Source: CAIMZW01 sp037130455 (lineage in GTDB: Bacteria; Actinomycetota; Actinomycetes; Nanopelagicales; Nanopelagicaceae). Taken from it: a DNA stretch of 25,027 nt. The notes beneath the pieces were generated by a model that had not been told where the DNA came from, did no database searches, and saw only the letters and a program-made list of their open reading frames with translations. How positions within the stretch are numbered: position 1 is the first letter of the stretch; each line of letters begins with the position of its first letter. This document shows, piece by piece, positions 1 through 6,745 of the stretch. Made by a program: the position numbers and the translations under genes. The stretch is from the NCBI GenBank assembly GCA_037130455.1, contig JBAXSZ010000024.1:1-25027 (forward strand), in the 5' to 3' direction.

Positions 1-348
1 AAAGATGCTCAGATGTATGCCGATCACTATCTAGGTTTCCATCTTTCTAAGATGCCTACTTATGCTGATGCTTCAACTGCTAGTCGCTCGGCTTCAAGTG
101 CGCTTGCTGCTGATCCAACAAATGCCGATCTACAGAAGAAGGCTGATTCAGCCAATGCTCTGGTTGACACAGTATTCAAGGGGACCACGCTTCGTGGAAC
201 CTTGCTTACCGCCTATGCCTTCGGAACCCTCGGCTCTATCGCTGGAATTGCCGCATGGTCAATGGGACTGATGGGATTGCTCTTCCTTCTCCTTGCGTTG
301 TTGGGATATCTACATCTTCGTCGCACGGATGAACACGCGGCGATATAG
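1..348 (+). CDS. C-terminal part of a conserved two-helix membrane protein (partial)
   Basis: The reading frame is open from base 1, so the gene starts before the window; 115 C-terminal residues are visible. The visible part has a polar, Ala-rich, possibly helical segment, then the motif TTLRGTLLTAYAFGTLG leading into one hydrophobic helix, a second helix rich in Leu (GLLFLLLALLGYLHL), and a short basic-polar tail (RRTDEHAAI). From memory, similar tails with RG.LL.AYAFW.. occur in actinobacterial membrane proteins of unknown function, sometimes misnamed 'LigA'. I assign no function. It ends 23 bases before a strong terminator, so it closes its transcript. The Met codon at 13 is internal, not a start. 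Confidence 0.7.
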   Translation, partial: KDAQMYADHYLGFHLSKMPTYADASTASRSASSALAADPTNADLQKKADSANALVDTVFKGTTLRGTLLTAYAFGTLGSIAGIAAWSMGLMGLLFLLLALLGYLHLRRTDEHAAI

Positions 349-370
349 CCCTCATCTCTCCGTGAGGGAA

Positions 371-402
371 AGGCCCCTGAGACATTCAGGGGCCTTTTTT
401 TT
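371..402 (+). terminator. Rho-independent terminator of the upstream membrane-protein gene
   Basis: A perfect 9-bp stem (GGCCCCTGA at 372-380, TCAGGGGCC at 386-394) with a 5-base loop is followed by eight T (395-402). This is a textbook intrinsic terminator for the plus-strand gene ending at 348. Confidence 0.95.
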
Positions 403-428
403 CTGCCAACTTAATCCAAGTCCACATA

Positions 429-463
429 AAGACACCCCGCACCGATATGGCGCGGGGTGTCTT
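429..463 (-). terminator. Hairpin terminator downstream of ino1
   Basis: A perfect 12-bp inverted repeat (AAGACACCCCGC at 429-440, GCGGGGTGTCTT at 452-463) has an 11-base loop. Read on the minus strand it lies 12 bases after the ino1 stop and is followed by only a short T run (TTTATG). It is the likely end of the padR-ino1 transcript, though weaker in U-tract than its neighbour. The two hairpins insulate the convergent genes. Confidence 0.75.
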
Positions 464-474
464 AGTTATTTCAA

Positions 475-1566
475 TTAGCGAGTGAGTTCACCAGTGATGA
501 ATTGCTCTACGCGGTTGTAAGCCACTTCATCTGAGTATTGCTCTGGTGGAGATTTCATGAAGTAACTTGAAGGCGAAAGCAATGGTCCGCCGATTCCGCG
601 GTCCAAAGCGATCTTGGCGCAACGAAGCGCATCGATGATTACACCGGCAGAGTTAGGCGAATCCCACACTTCTAATTTGTATTCCAAGTTAAGGGGAACG
701 TCTCCGAAAGCTCGTCCTTCAAGACGTACATAGGCCCACTTTCGATCGTCGAGCCAAGGAATGTAATCCGATGGTCCGATGTGGACATTGCGTGCGCCGA
801 GATCGTAATCTAATTGCGAAGTAACAGATTGGGTTTTGGAAATCTTCTTAGATTCCAAACGATCCCGCTCCAACATATTTTTGAAGTCCATATTTCCTCC
901 AACATTGAGTTGGTAGGTGCGATCTAAGTGAACGCCACGGTCTTGGAAAAGTTTTGCCATGATGCGGTGGGTAATGGTTGCTCCAACTTGTGACTTGATG
1001 TCATCGCCCACGATTGGCAAACCGGCTTGCGTGAATTTATCGGCCCACACTGGATCTGAGGCGATGAAGACTGGGAGTGCATTAACGAAGGCGCATCGGG
1101 CATCAATTGCGCATTGCGCATAGAACTTTGCTGCTTCTTCAGAACCCACAGGCAAGTAACAGATAAGAACATCGACCTTGTTGGCCTTGAGAGTTTCTAC
1201 GATATCCACCGGAGCGGCATCGGATTCCACGATTGTTTCGCGGTAGTACCGACCGAGACCATCGAGAGTCACTCCGCGTTGCACGGTGATGCCCGTAGGG
1301 GCGACATCAGCGAACTTAATCGTATTATTTTCGCTAGCCCACATAGCGTCAGCCATGTCGAGACCAACTTTTTTTGCATCTACATCGAAGGCAGCTACAA
1401 ATTTCACATCACTGATGTGATAACCACCAAGTACTGGGTGCATTAGACCTGGAATTTCAGTATCCGGAGCAGCATCTTTGTAATAAGTGACACCTTGAAT
1501 AAGCGAGTTAGCACAGTTTCCTACGCCAATAATCGCTACACGGATTTCTCCTTTTGTTGCAGTCAC
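475..1566 (-). CDS. ino1: Inositol-3-phosphate synthase (Ino1)
   Basis: 363 aa, the usual length of the short actinobacterial/archaeal Ino1 type. It converts glucose 6-phosphate to 1D-myo-inositol 3-phosphate with catalytic NAD, in the cytosol, and feeds phosphatidylinositol and, in many actinobacteria, mycothiol. Visible signs are the N-terminal Rossmann glycine motif (IIGVGNCANSLIQG, residues 12-25), the central GDDIKSQVGATITHR segment, and the LEVWDSPNSAGVIIDALR region typical of the catalytic domain. The GTG start (1566-1564) overlaps the padR stop as GTGA, with an AAAGGA ribosome site upstream inside padR, so the two are translationally coupled. A PadR gene next to ino1 is also found in M. 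tuberculosis (Rv0047c-Rv0046c). Regulation by the PadR protein and the 13-bp array upstream is likely but inferred. Confidence 0.95.
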   Translation of the reverse strand: MTATKGEIRVAIIGVGNCANSLIQGVTYYKDAAPDTEIPGLMHPVLGGYHISDVKFVAAFDVDAKKVGLDMADAMWASENNTIKFADVAPTGITVQRGVTLDGLGRYYRETIVESDAAPVDIVETLKANKVDVLICYLPVGSEEAAKFYAQCAIDARCAFVNALPVFIASDPVWADKFTQAGLPIVGDDIKSQVGATITHRIMAKLFQDRGVHLDRTYQLNVGGNMDFKNMLERDRLESKKISKTQSVTSQLDYDLGARNVHIGPSDYIPWLDDRKWAYVRLEGRAFGDVPLNLEYKLEVWDSPNSAGVIIDALRCAKIALDRGIGGPLLSPSSYFMKSPPEQYSDEVAYNRVEQFITGELTR

Positions 1567-2105
1567 GAGGATTTCCTTTCGATGTTTATCATTTCAACGA
1601 GCCAAGCAATTTCTCGCTCAGCAGATTCCAATGAATGGCGACGCCATTCAACTAAGTAACGATCTATACCAGCGGGGAATTTTTCTAATTCATTTCGCAA
1701 AATTGCAGCTTTTTCTAAAAGGCGTCGATGGCGTCCCTCTAAAATTTGAAGGCGATTTCGTTGCGGAGTTGGACCGAAGAAGGCAAAGCGCACTTCAAAA
1801 CTGTCATCATCCCAAGAATCCGGTCCGGTGTTTTCAGTCAGATCAGAAAATTGTTTGGACCCTTTCTCAGTGATCGCATAAACAATTCGAGAACGGCGCG
1901 AAAGTCCACCCAAATCTGAAAGGGATTCTTCGATCAAGTTGGCTTCCAACATTCGGCGCAACTGGGGATAGAGAACGGAGAACGAGAGGGCTCGAAATGG
2001 GCCATAGATCGCGATCATCCGCTTTCGGAGCTCGTACCCATGAAGCGGGCCTTGGCTGAGAATGCCCAGAAGAGCGAATTCCAAGGACTCAGTTCGCGAG
2101 CGCAT
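1563..2105 (-). CDS. PadR-family transcriptional regulator
   Basis: 180 aa. The N-terminal winged helix-turn-helix spans about residues 1-85: ESLEFALLGILSQGPLHGYE is the classic PadR opening, and FSVLYPQLRRMLEANLIEE is the recognition helix and wing region. The C-terminal part (about 95-178) is a charged, helical Vir_act_alpha_C-like dimerisation region. The ATG start has a good ribosome site (GAGGGGAG, about 7 nt upstream). It is the first gene of the padR-ino1 operon, sharing GTGA with ino1. PadR proteins are usually repressors that bind inverted repeats in their own promoter; the array of GATRTATC elements 75-150 bp upstream is the obvious candidate target (inference). The effector is unknown; inositol or a sugar phosphate would fit the context. 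Confidence 0.92.
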   Translation of the reverse strand: MRSRTESLEFALLGILSQGPLHGYELRKRMIAIYGPFRALSFSVLYPQLRRMLEANLIEESLSDLGGLSRRSRIVYAITEKGSKQFSDLTENTGPDSWDDDSFEVRFAFFGPTPQRNRLQILEGRHRRLLEKAAILRNELEKFPAGIDRYLVEWRRHSLESAEREIAWLVEMINIERKSS

Positions 2106-2127
2106 GGTTTCTCCCCTCTATCTGGTT

Positions 2128-2145
2128 GTGGCGCGAATTCGCCAC
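2128..2145. promoter_or_regulatory. Short inverted repeat in the padR leader
   Basis: Perfect 6-bp arms GTGGCG (2128-2133) and CGCCAC (2140-2145) flank CGAATT. It lies 23 bases upstream of the padR start. It could be an operator half-site pair or a small leader hairpin; nothing in the sequence decides between them. Confidence 0.35.
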
Positions 2146-2179
2146 TTGTCTTGCCTTCAGCTCTTCCAGCGATCTTTTC

Positions 2180-2256
2180 GATATATCACTTCGATGTATC
2201 GGATGGATGTATCGAATCGATATATCCATGCGATAGTTAATCGGATATATCCAAGT
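2180..2256. repeat. 13-bp-period array of GATRTATC elements (putative operator array)
   Basis: Octamers GATATATC, GATGTATC, GATGTATC and GATATATC start at 2180, 2193, 2206 and 2219, exactly 13 bp apart. A degenerate copy (GATAGTTA) starts at 2232 and another intact GATATATC at 2244. A seventh, mostly decayed copy (GATG) starts at 2257. GATATATC is itself a perfect palindrome. Copies three and four form a larger imperfect dyad, GGATGTATCGA-A-TCGATATATCC (2205-2227). The array lies between divergent padR-ino1 and the LysE-type gene, where an autoregulatory PadR operator would be expected. Multiple adjacent palindromes suggest cooperative loading of a dimeric regulator (inference). Confidence 0.75.
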
Positions 2257-2292
2257 GATGCAAATTGAACCCGCCCATTGCCGGGATTGACT

Positions 2293-2298
2293 TAGACT
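2293..2298 (+). promoter_or_regulatory. Candidate -10 element (TAGACT) of a leaderless lysE-type gene
   Basis: TAGACT ends 8 nt before the ATG at 2307, and there is no purine-rich ribosome site before that ATG. This fits a leaderless or nearly leaderless transcript. No convincing -35 is seen; the 13-bp array ends about 35 bp upstream and could control this promoter as well. Confidence 0.45.
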
Positions 2299-2306
2299 GC
2301 TTCATT

Positions 2307-2954
2307 ATGAATCTGGTCTTTCCAACCCGACTATGGGAATACCTACTGGCAGCCTTAGTCATCATCCTGGCCCCTGGACCAAGTGTCCTCTTCACCATCG
2401 CACGCGCGATCGCCTGGGGGCGTGCTACCGCCGTTGCGACCGTTGCGGGTAACGTCTTGGGAGCATTTACCCTCTCCCTGGTCGTAGCCTTCGGCTTAGG
2501 CCCGATTTTGCAGCGTTCTCACCTCTTTTTCACTACGGTTCAGCTCTTTGGTGGCTGCTACCTGATCTACATGGGAATTGATGCCATCAAACATAGCCAG
2601 ATTCATGCCGAGGATATGACCGCCCAGGGAGATGTCCGGCCAACCAGTTGGCGCTCGGCCCGCGACGGGTATTGGGTGGGGGCGTTAAACCCCAAAGGAA
2701 TGGTTTTCTTCGCGGCAATCTTGCCCCAATTTGTCGACCGAGGCATCGGTCACGTGACCTCACAATTAGTCGTCATGGGGGCCATTTTTGCGATTTTGGC
2801 TTTCGTCTGTGACGGCAGTTGGGGGCTTTTGGCTGGAACGATTCGGAATTGGTTGGCCACCGAAATTAAGCGGTTGGTCCGAATGCGAATTGCCGGTGGC
2901 ACGGTAATGATCTCGCTAGGACTTTTCACCATAGTGTCCGCCCTCCTGCATTGA
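2307..2954 (+). CDS. LysE/RhtB-family amino-acid exporter
   Basis: 215 aa, the usual family length. The N-terminal hydrophobic segment with the LysE signature (LVIILAPGPSVLFTIARAIAWG, given here as its key run APGPS) is followed by about five further membrane helices and the conserved LNPKGMVFFAAILPQF loop. Family members export lysine, homoserine, threonine or related small molecules across the cytoplasmic membrane; the substrate cannot be read from the sequence. I chose ATG 2307 because translation then begins right before the first helix and a TANNNT box lies 8 nt upstream; the TTG at 2265 would add 14 unremarkable residues. It is transcribed divergently from padR-ino1 and shares the repeat-bearing intergenic region, so it may be a second PadR target. 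Confidence 0.9.
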   Translation: MNLVFPTRLWEYLLAALVIILAPGPSVLFTIARAIAWGRATAVATVAGNVLGAFTLSLVVAFGLGPILQRSHLFFTTVQLFGGCYLIYMGIDAIKHSQIHAEDMTAQGDVRPTSWRSARDGYWVGALNPKGMVFFAAILPQFVDRGIGHVTSQLVVMGAIFAILAFVCDGSWGLLAGTIRNWLATEIKRLVRMRIAGGTVMISLGLFTIVSALLH

Positions 2955-3051
2955 CGGGGAATCTTCTGGAGTCGGTCGTTGTTATTGTCAGCCCAGAGCG
3001 TCAGACTTAGAAACCAATAAATAACTGAACTCTTTAGTAGATGAGAGCACC

Positions 3052-3726
3052 ATGAGTAACCGACGCGTCAACATCAGCCCCAGCGATCTCACATTTAATT
3101 GGGATGGTTGCCACCGCTGCCTGTGGCTCAACTACAACCATCAGGTAAAAGCACCGCTATTCATGCCCTTAGTGGGCGAACTAGCCGATATGCAAGAGCG
3201 GTACTTCATTGGACGCAGATCAGAAGATATCCACCCGGATTTTCCAACCGGAAAAGTCCATAGCCACGGTGGCTGGGTGCAATCTCTACCCATCGTCGTC
3301 AATGGTGGCGAGAGCACTTTCTCTATTCGCGGAAAATATGATCTTCTCTTGGAATTTGATGATGGCACCTTTGGGGTAATCGATTGCAAGTTTCAAGGAA
3401 AAAATAATGACAAGAGCGAGTTTTACACTCCCCAACTTGAGGCGTACGCATTTGCTTTAGAGAACCCCGCAAAAGATCAGGCACGAACCGTCTCCATGCT
3501 GGGCTTATTGGTCTGGTCACCTACCCGACCTGGCGGAAATCCAACCCAAGGTTTTCACTTAGAGTTAAGTTGGAATTGGTATCCCATTGAGCGCAATCCA
3601 GGTCAGCTTGATAAACGCCTCACTGATTTTATAACAATGGTAGATGGAGAAATTCCAGAATCAAAGCCCTCGTGTGAACAGTGTCGCTATGTCCTCAATC
3701 GCCAAGAAATCTTAAACTCGCTCTAA
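3052..3726 (+). CDS. Orphan PD-(D/E)XK (RecB/Cas4-like) nuclease with four cysteines
   Basis: 224 aa. The catalytic core is visible: D97 (in GKYDLLLEF), D111-C112-K113 as the (D/E)xK pair in GVIDCKFQ, and the RecB-type QxxxY at Q128-Y132 (QLEAYAF). Two CxxC pairs sit at the ends, C20/C23 (WDGCHRCLWL) and C208/C211 (SCEQCRY), an arrangement suggestive of the Fe-S cluster that staples the ends in Cas4, AddB and other RecB-family nucleases, although Cas4 normally has one N-terminal and three C-terminal cysteines. The likely role is DNA end processing or repair (inference). There are no cas genes, helicase or CRISPR array nearby. The start has a GAGAG ribosome site. The stop codon lies inside the first unit of a 15-bp tandem duplication. 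Confidence 0.7.
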   Translation: MSNRRVNISPSDLTFNWDGCHRCLWLNYNHQVKAPLFMPLVGELADMQERYFIGRRSEDIHPDFPTGKVHSHGGWVQSLPIVVNGGESTFSIRGKYDLLLEFDDGTFGVIDCKFQGKNNDKSEFYTPQLEAYAFALENPAKDQARTVSMLGLLVWSPTRPGGNPTQGFHLELSWNWYPIERNPGQLDKRLTDFITMVDGEIPESKPSCEQCRYVLNRQEILNSL

Positions 3727-3751
3727 TTTTGCAGTGTCTAATTTTGCAGTG
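3722..3751. repeat. 15-bp perfect tandem duplication across the nuclease stop codon
   Basis: TCTAATTTTGCAGTG occurs twice without a gap (3722-3736, 3737-3751). The first copy contains the TAA stop (3724-3726) of the PD-(D/E)XK gene. It has the look of a recent slippage duplication in the short gap between convergent genes. Confidence 0.9.
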
Positions 3752-3761
3752 AGTGAGATGG

Positions 3762-4493
3762 TTATTGTTCTTCCTCGTTGCTTTCTTCATCCTTTGAATC
3801 TTCATCCTTTGAATCTTCATCGCGACGAGCAGCCATGGCCAACTTCGCATCAGAAGCGTACATATCAACATACTCTTGACCAGAAAGACTTTGGATTGTA
3901 TTCATGATGCGATCGGTGATGTCGCGCAATAATTTTAAGTCGCTGGAGTCACCTTCGAAATACATCGGTTCGCCAAAGATCATTTCAACTCTTCTGACCT
4001 TGGGAACAACCTGCCCCGTTGGCTGAATTTCTGCGGTGTTGAACATTGCCACGGGAATGATTGCGGCGCCTGAATCAATAGCCATTCGCGCGATTCCAGT
4101 TCGGCCTTTGTAGAGGCGACCATCAGGTGAACGCGTTCCTTCGGGATAGATGCCAATGCAATCACCAGCAGCCAAAATCGAAAGTCCGGTGAGTAATGCC
4201 GCTTCGCTTCGACGTCCCCCAGAGCGGTCAACAGGTACCTGACCTAGAGCGATGAAGGTCATCTTCTTGATGAAGCCTTTTATCCCAGGGGAGGTGAAAT
4301 ATTCACTCTTTGCCAAGAAGGTGACTTTGCGCGGAACCACCAACGGCATGAAAATCGAATCACTAAAGGAGAGATGGTTGGATGCAATAATGACAGGCCC
4401 ATTATGGGGAACGTTGCGAAGACCGGTGACCTTGGGCCGAAAGAGCAGAGTGAGAATAGGAATAAGAAAGGATTTCAGCAAGCGATACGCCAT
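3762..4493 (-). CDS. plsC: 1-acyl-sn-glycerol-3-phosphate acyltransferase (PlsC/LPLAT family)
   Basis: 243 aa from the chosen start. It transfers an acyl group to lysophosphatidic acid to make phosphatidic acid at the inner face of the membrane. Motif I is H40-L-S-F-S-D45 (NHLSFSD), motif III is YPEGTRSPDGRLYKGRTG with the phosphate-binding EGTR, and an N-terminal hydrophobic stretch (FLIPILTLLF) anchors it. ATG 4493 is preferred over ATG 4511 because a strong ribosome site (GGGAGGGGAG) lies between them, about 4-7 nt from ATG 4493. The C-terminus is an odd, very acidic tail (DEDSK-DEDSK-DEESN) encoded by a 15-bp tandem repeat. From memory, a PlsC homologue occupies the matching place (Rv2182c) in the mycobacterial cluster that also holds fadD15 and pimB'. 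Confidence 0.93.
   Translation of the reverse strand: MAYRLLKSFLIPILTLLFRPKVTGLRNVPHNGPVIIASNHLSFSDSIFMPLVVPRKVTFLAKSEYFTSPGIKGFIKKMTFIALGQVPVDRSGGRRSEAALLTGLSILAAGDCIGIYPEGTRSPDGRLYKGRTGIARMAIDSGAAIIPVAMFNTAEIQPTGQVVPKVRRVEMIFGEPMYFEGDSSDLKLLRDITDRIMNTIQSLSGQEYVDMYASDAKLAMAARRDEDSKDEDSKDEESNEEEQ
3786..3820. repeat. 15-bp tandem repeat encoding the acidic tail of PlsC
   Basis: TTCATCCTTTGAATC occurs at 3786-3800 and 3801-3815, with a further partial unit (TTCAT). On the minus strand it encodes repeated DEDSK units and keeps the frame. It lies only 35 bp from the other 15-bp tandem duplication. Confidence 0.85.
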
Positions 4494-4605
4494 CTTCTCC
4501 CCTCCCTTCATTCATTGTTCACCCAGATTTTGCTAACTCCGTCGAGTGCAAAAGTTACAGGACATAATTTAGGGGTTATTGACCCATCTGTGACACCATC
4601 TGAGC

Positions 4606-5721
4606 GTGAGCGATATCCCAAACTCGGAAAGTTTGGTTCTGCCTGGCGGAAAAGTAGGAGTTTTGGTCCTGCACGGCTTTACTGGCTCGCCCGTTTCGGT
4701 CACACCATGGGCACAGGGGTTGAATAAGGCCGGATTTACCGTACTCGCCCCTCGATTACCAGGCCATGGGACCAAATGGGAAGATCTCAATGCAACCACG
4801 TGGGAAGACTGGTATTCGGCTGCGGAAGCAGAATTCTTAGAGCTTCGCCGAAAGTGCGATCGGGTCTTCGTGGCTGGATTCTCCGTTGGCGGAGCGCTTG
4901 CGCTTCGATTAGCACAAATCCATGGGTCACAAATGGAAGGACTCATTCTTCTCAACGCTTCGATCTACGACAATAGAAAATTCTTCAAACTCTTGCCAGC
5001 TCTCAAAACTTTCATTCCCTCCATACCCGGTGGCCCCAGTGATGTAGCAGCCCCTAATTCACCACGCCATAGCTACGGTCGCACTCCGCTTCGCGCACTC
5101 AATTCACTTCGATCATTATGGAAACTCGTGGAGCGCGATCTCTATCTCGTCGATGTTCCACTAATGGTGGGATATTCCATCAATGATCATGTGGTTAATC
5201 CTGCCTGCAGTGAAACCATCATCGACAACGTTTATTCCGTAGATATACGCGAAGTCATCTTCGAAAAATCTTTTCACAACGTTTCGCTGGATTATGAGTC
5301 TGATGCACTTAACGAAGAAACAATCGAGTTTATTCAGGATGTACTCACTGGCGAGTTACGTAGAGATGGCGAACAAGACGAACGTGAACTTATCGATGCA
5401 GAATTTTCCGCGATCGTCTCCGGACTCTCCCTCGATATCTCTGAGCCATCTACGTACTTAGAAGAACTTGAAGCACATGAAGAGGCGGAGAAATTTACGC
5501 CTCCCAATCCCCGAATCCCGCCTCCAGACCAATACCAGCGAGCTGGACTCGTTGGGATAATCGGCGGACTCGTTCTCATCTTCCTTCACTTAATTTTCAG
5601 TCTGGACTTTTTTGGAACTGGACCATGGATTGGAATTCTCGGTTTTATGGCCGGAATCGGAATCTACATTTGGCGAACGGCACGACCCGAAGATGATTTC
5701 GATGACGGAGCCATTCTTTAG
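4606..5721 (+). CDS. Alpha/beta hydrolase fused to a C-terminal two-helix membrane domain
   Basis: 371 aa. Residues about 15-250 are an alpha/beta-hydrolase of the carboxylesterase/monoacylglycerol-lipase type: oxyanion motif HGFTG (23-27), nucleophile elbow GFSVG with S93, acid D194 (SINDHVV), and H224 (KSFHNVS). The substrate is probably a carboxylic ester or acylglycerol, given the neighbouring plsC and fadD. Residues about 255-371 are different: an acidic stretch (ELIDAEFSAIVSGL), a Pro-rich linker, two helices (about 313-333 and 340-356) and the end PEDDFDDGAIL. From memory, this segment resembles a stand-alone actinobacterial membrane protein ending in DDGA-type tails, so I read the gene as a fusion. 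The GTG start fits the fold; no clear ribosome site or -10 box decides it. Confidence 0.85.
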   Translation: MSDIPNSESLVLPGGKVGVLVLHGFTGSPVSVTPWAQGLNKAGFTVLAPRLPGHGTKWEDLNATTWEDWYSAAEAEFLELRRKCDRVFVAGFSVGGALALRLAQIHGSQMEGLILLNASIYDNRKFFKLLPALKTFIPSIPGGPSDVAAPNSPRHSYGRTPLRALNSLRSLWKLVERDLYLVDVPLMVGYSINDHVVNPACSETIIDNVYSVDIREVIFEKSFHNVSLDYESDALNEETIEFIQDVLTGELRRDGEQDERELIDAEFSAIVSGLSLDISEPSTYLEELEAHEEAEKFTPPNPRIPPPDQYQRAGLVGIIGGLVLIFLHLIFSLDFFGTGPWIGILGFMAGIGIYIWRTARPEDDFDDGAIL

Positions 5722-5733
5722 CCAAAGAGGAAT

Positions 5734-5739
5734 TAAAGT
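5734..5739 (+). promoter_or_regulatory. Candidate leaderless -10 (TAAAGT) of the Gfo/Idh/MocA gene
   Basis: TAAAGT is followed by exactly 6 nt and then ATG 5746, so a transcript starting at +1 would begin at the start codon. A competing AGAGGA purine run lies about 14 nt from the ATG, rather far for a ribosome site. Confidence 0.5.
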
Positions 5740-5745
5740 ATCGCC

Positions 5746-6729
5746 ATGACTTTTCAATGGGGATTGATCGGAACTGGCGGAATTTCTTCAGCCTTTGCCA
5801 AGGACTTGGAACTTGTACCAGAGCACAAAGTATTGGCCGCGGGGTCTCGCGATCTGTCGAAGGCGAAACACTTTATTAACGATCGTTCGATCGAGCGCGC
5901 CTATGGAAGCTATGAAGAACTAGTGAGCGATCCAGATGTAGATGCAATCTATGTAGCCACACCGCATCCAGGACATCTTGCGGCAACATTGATGGCTCTG
6001 GATGCAGGCAAGCCAGTCCTGTGCGAAAAACCATTTGCGATTAACGCGCAGGAAACCAAAGCAATGATTGATTCCGCCCAATCGAAAAAGTTGATGCTCA
6101 TGGAAGCCATGTGGTCCAGATTTCTGCCACATATGCACCAAATCCGCGCGCTGCTTGCGGCCGGCGCCATTGGAGAAGTCATTTCGGTACAGGCAGATCA
6201 TGGCCAATGGTTTACCCAAGATCCCAAATTTCGATTGTTTGATCCAGAACTTGGTGGCGGAGCACTTCTAGATTTAGGGATCTATCCCATTTCCTTTGCC
6301 CACATGGTTCTGGGAAAGCCAGATCGAATCACGGCAAAATCTGCTAAGGCCTTTACCGGTGTTGATGCACAGACGAGTGCCATATTTGAATACAACTCAG
6401 GAGCACATGCAATTCTGACGACCACTCTACTTGCTGCCTCTCCGTGCACGGCAGTCATCACCGGTACGCAGGGCCGCATCGAAATCGATCGAACTTTCTA
6501 TGCCCCTACTTCTTACCGAGTTACTTTGCGCGGTGCTGGCGTCGTAGAGCACGCAAGAAATTACGAAGGCCACGGATTGCGCGAGGAAGCCATTGAATTC
6601 GGAAGGTGTGTGAGAGCCGGACTTACCGAAAGCCCCATCCTGCCACTAGCGGAAACCTTAACTATTATGGAGAGTTTGGATGAGATTCGACGCCAGATCG
6701 GCTTAGTTTATCCAAGCGAAAACAATTAA
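5746..6729 (+). CDS. Gfo/Idh/MocA-family NAD(P)-dependent oxidoreductase
   Basis: 327 aa, standard for the family. The N-terminal Rossmann domain carries GLIGTGGISSAFAKDLE (residues 6-22). The conserved CEKPFAINAQE segment supplies the catalytic lysine of the EKP motif. GGGALLDLGIYPISFAH carries the conserved D..G.Y..... active-site region. Overall it looks like the dihydrodiol-dehydrogenase-like branch, which oxidises a ring or sugar hydroxyl with NAD(P)+; the substrate is unknown. It starts 24 bp after the hydrolase stop, so some read-through is likely, but it has its own -10 candidate. It converges with the ROK kinase gene (17-bp gap, no terminator seen). Confidence 0.9.
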   Translation: MTFQWGLIGTGGISSAFAKDLELVPEHKVLAAGSRDLSKAKHFINDRSIERAYGSYEELVSDPDVDAIYVATPHPGHLAATLMALDAGKPVLCEKPFAINAQETKAMIDSAQSKKLMLMEAMWSRFLPHMHQIRALLAAGAIGEVISVQADHGQWFTQDPKFRLFDPELGGGALLDLGIYPISFAHMVLGKPDRITAKSAKAFTGVDAQTSAIFEYNSGAHAILTTTLLAASPCTAVITGTQGRIEIDRTFYAPTSYRVTLRGAGVVEHARNYEGHGLREEAIEFGRCVRAGLTESPILPLAETLTIMESLDEIRRQIGLVYPSENN

Positions 6730-6745
6730 ATAACCCAACGGAGAT

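Noticed and set aside
2178..2260. The 13-bp periodic repeats as a CRISPR array
   Set aside because: Units are 8-bp palindromes with 5-bp spacers, far too short for CRISPR repeats and spacers, and no cas genes are near. The Cas4-like nuclease 800 bp away has no Cas partners.
2265..2306. Upstream TTG start for the LysE-type exporter
   Set aside because: The added residues are not membrane-like, the first helix begins just after ATG 2307, and the -10 candidate lies between the two starts.
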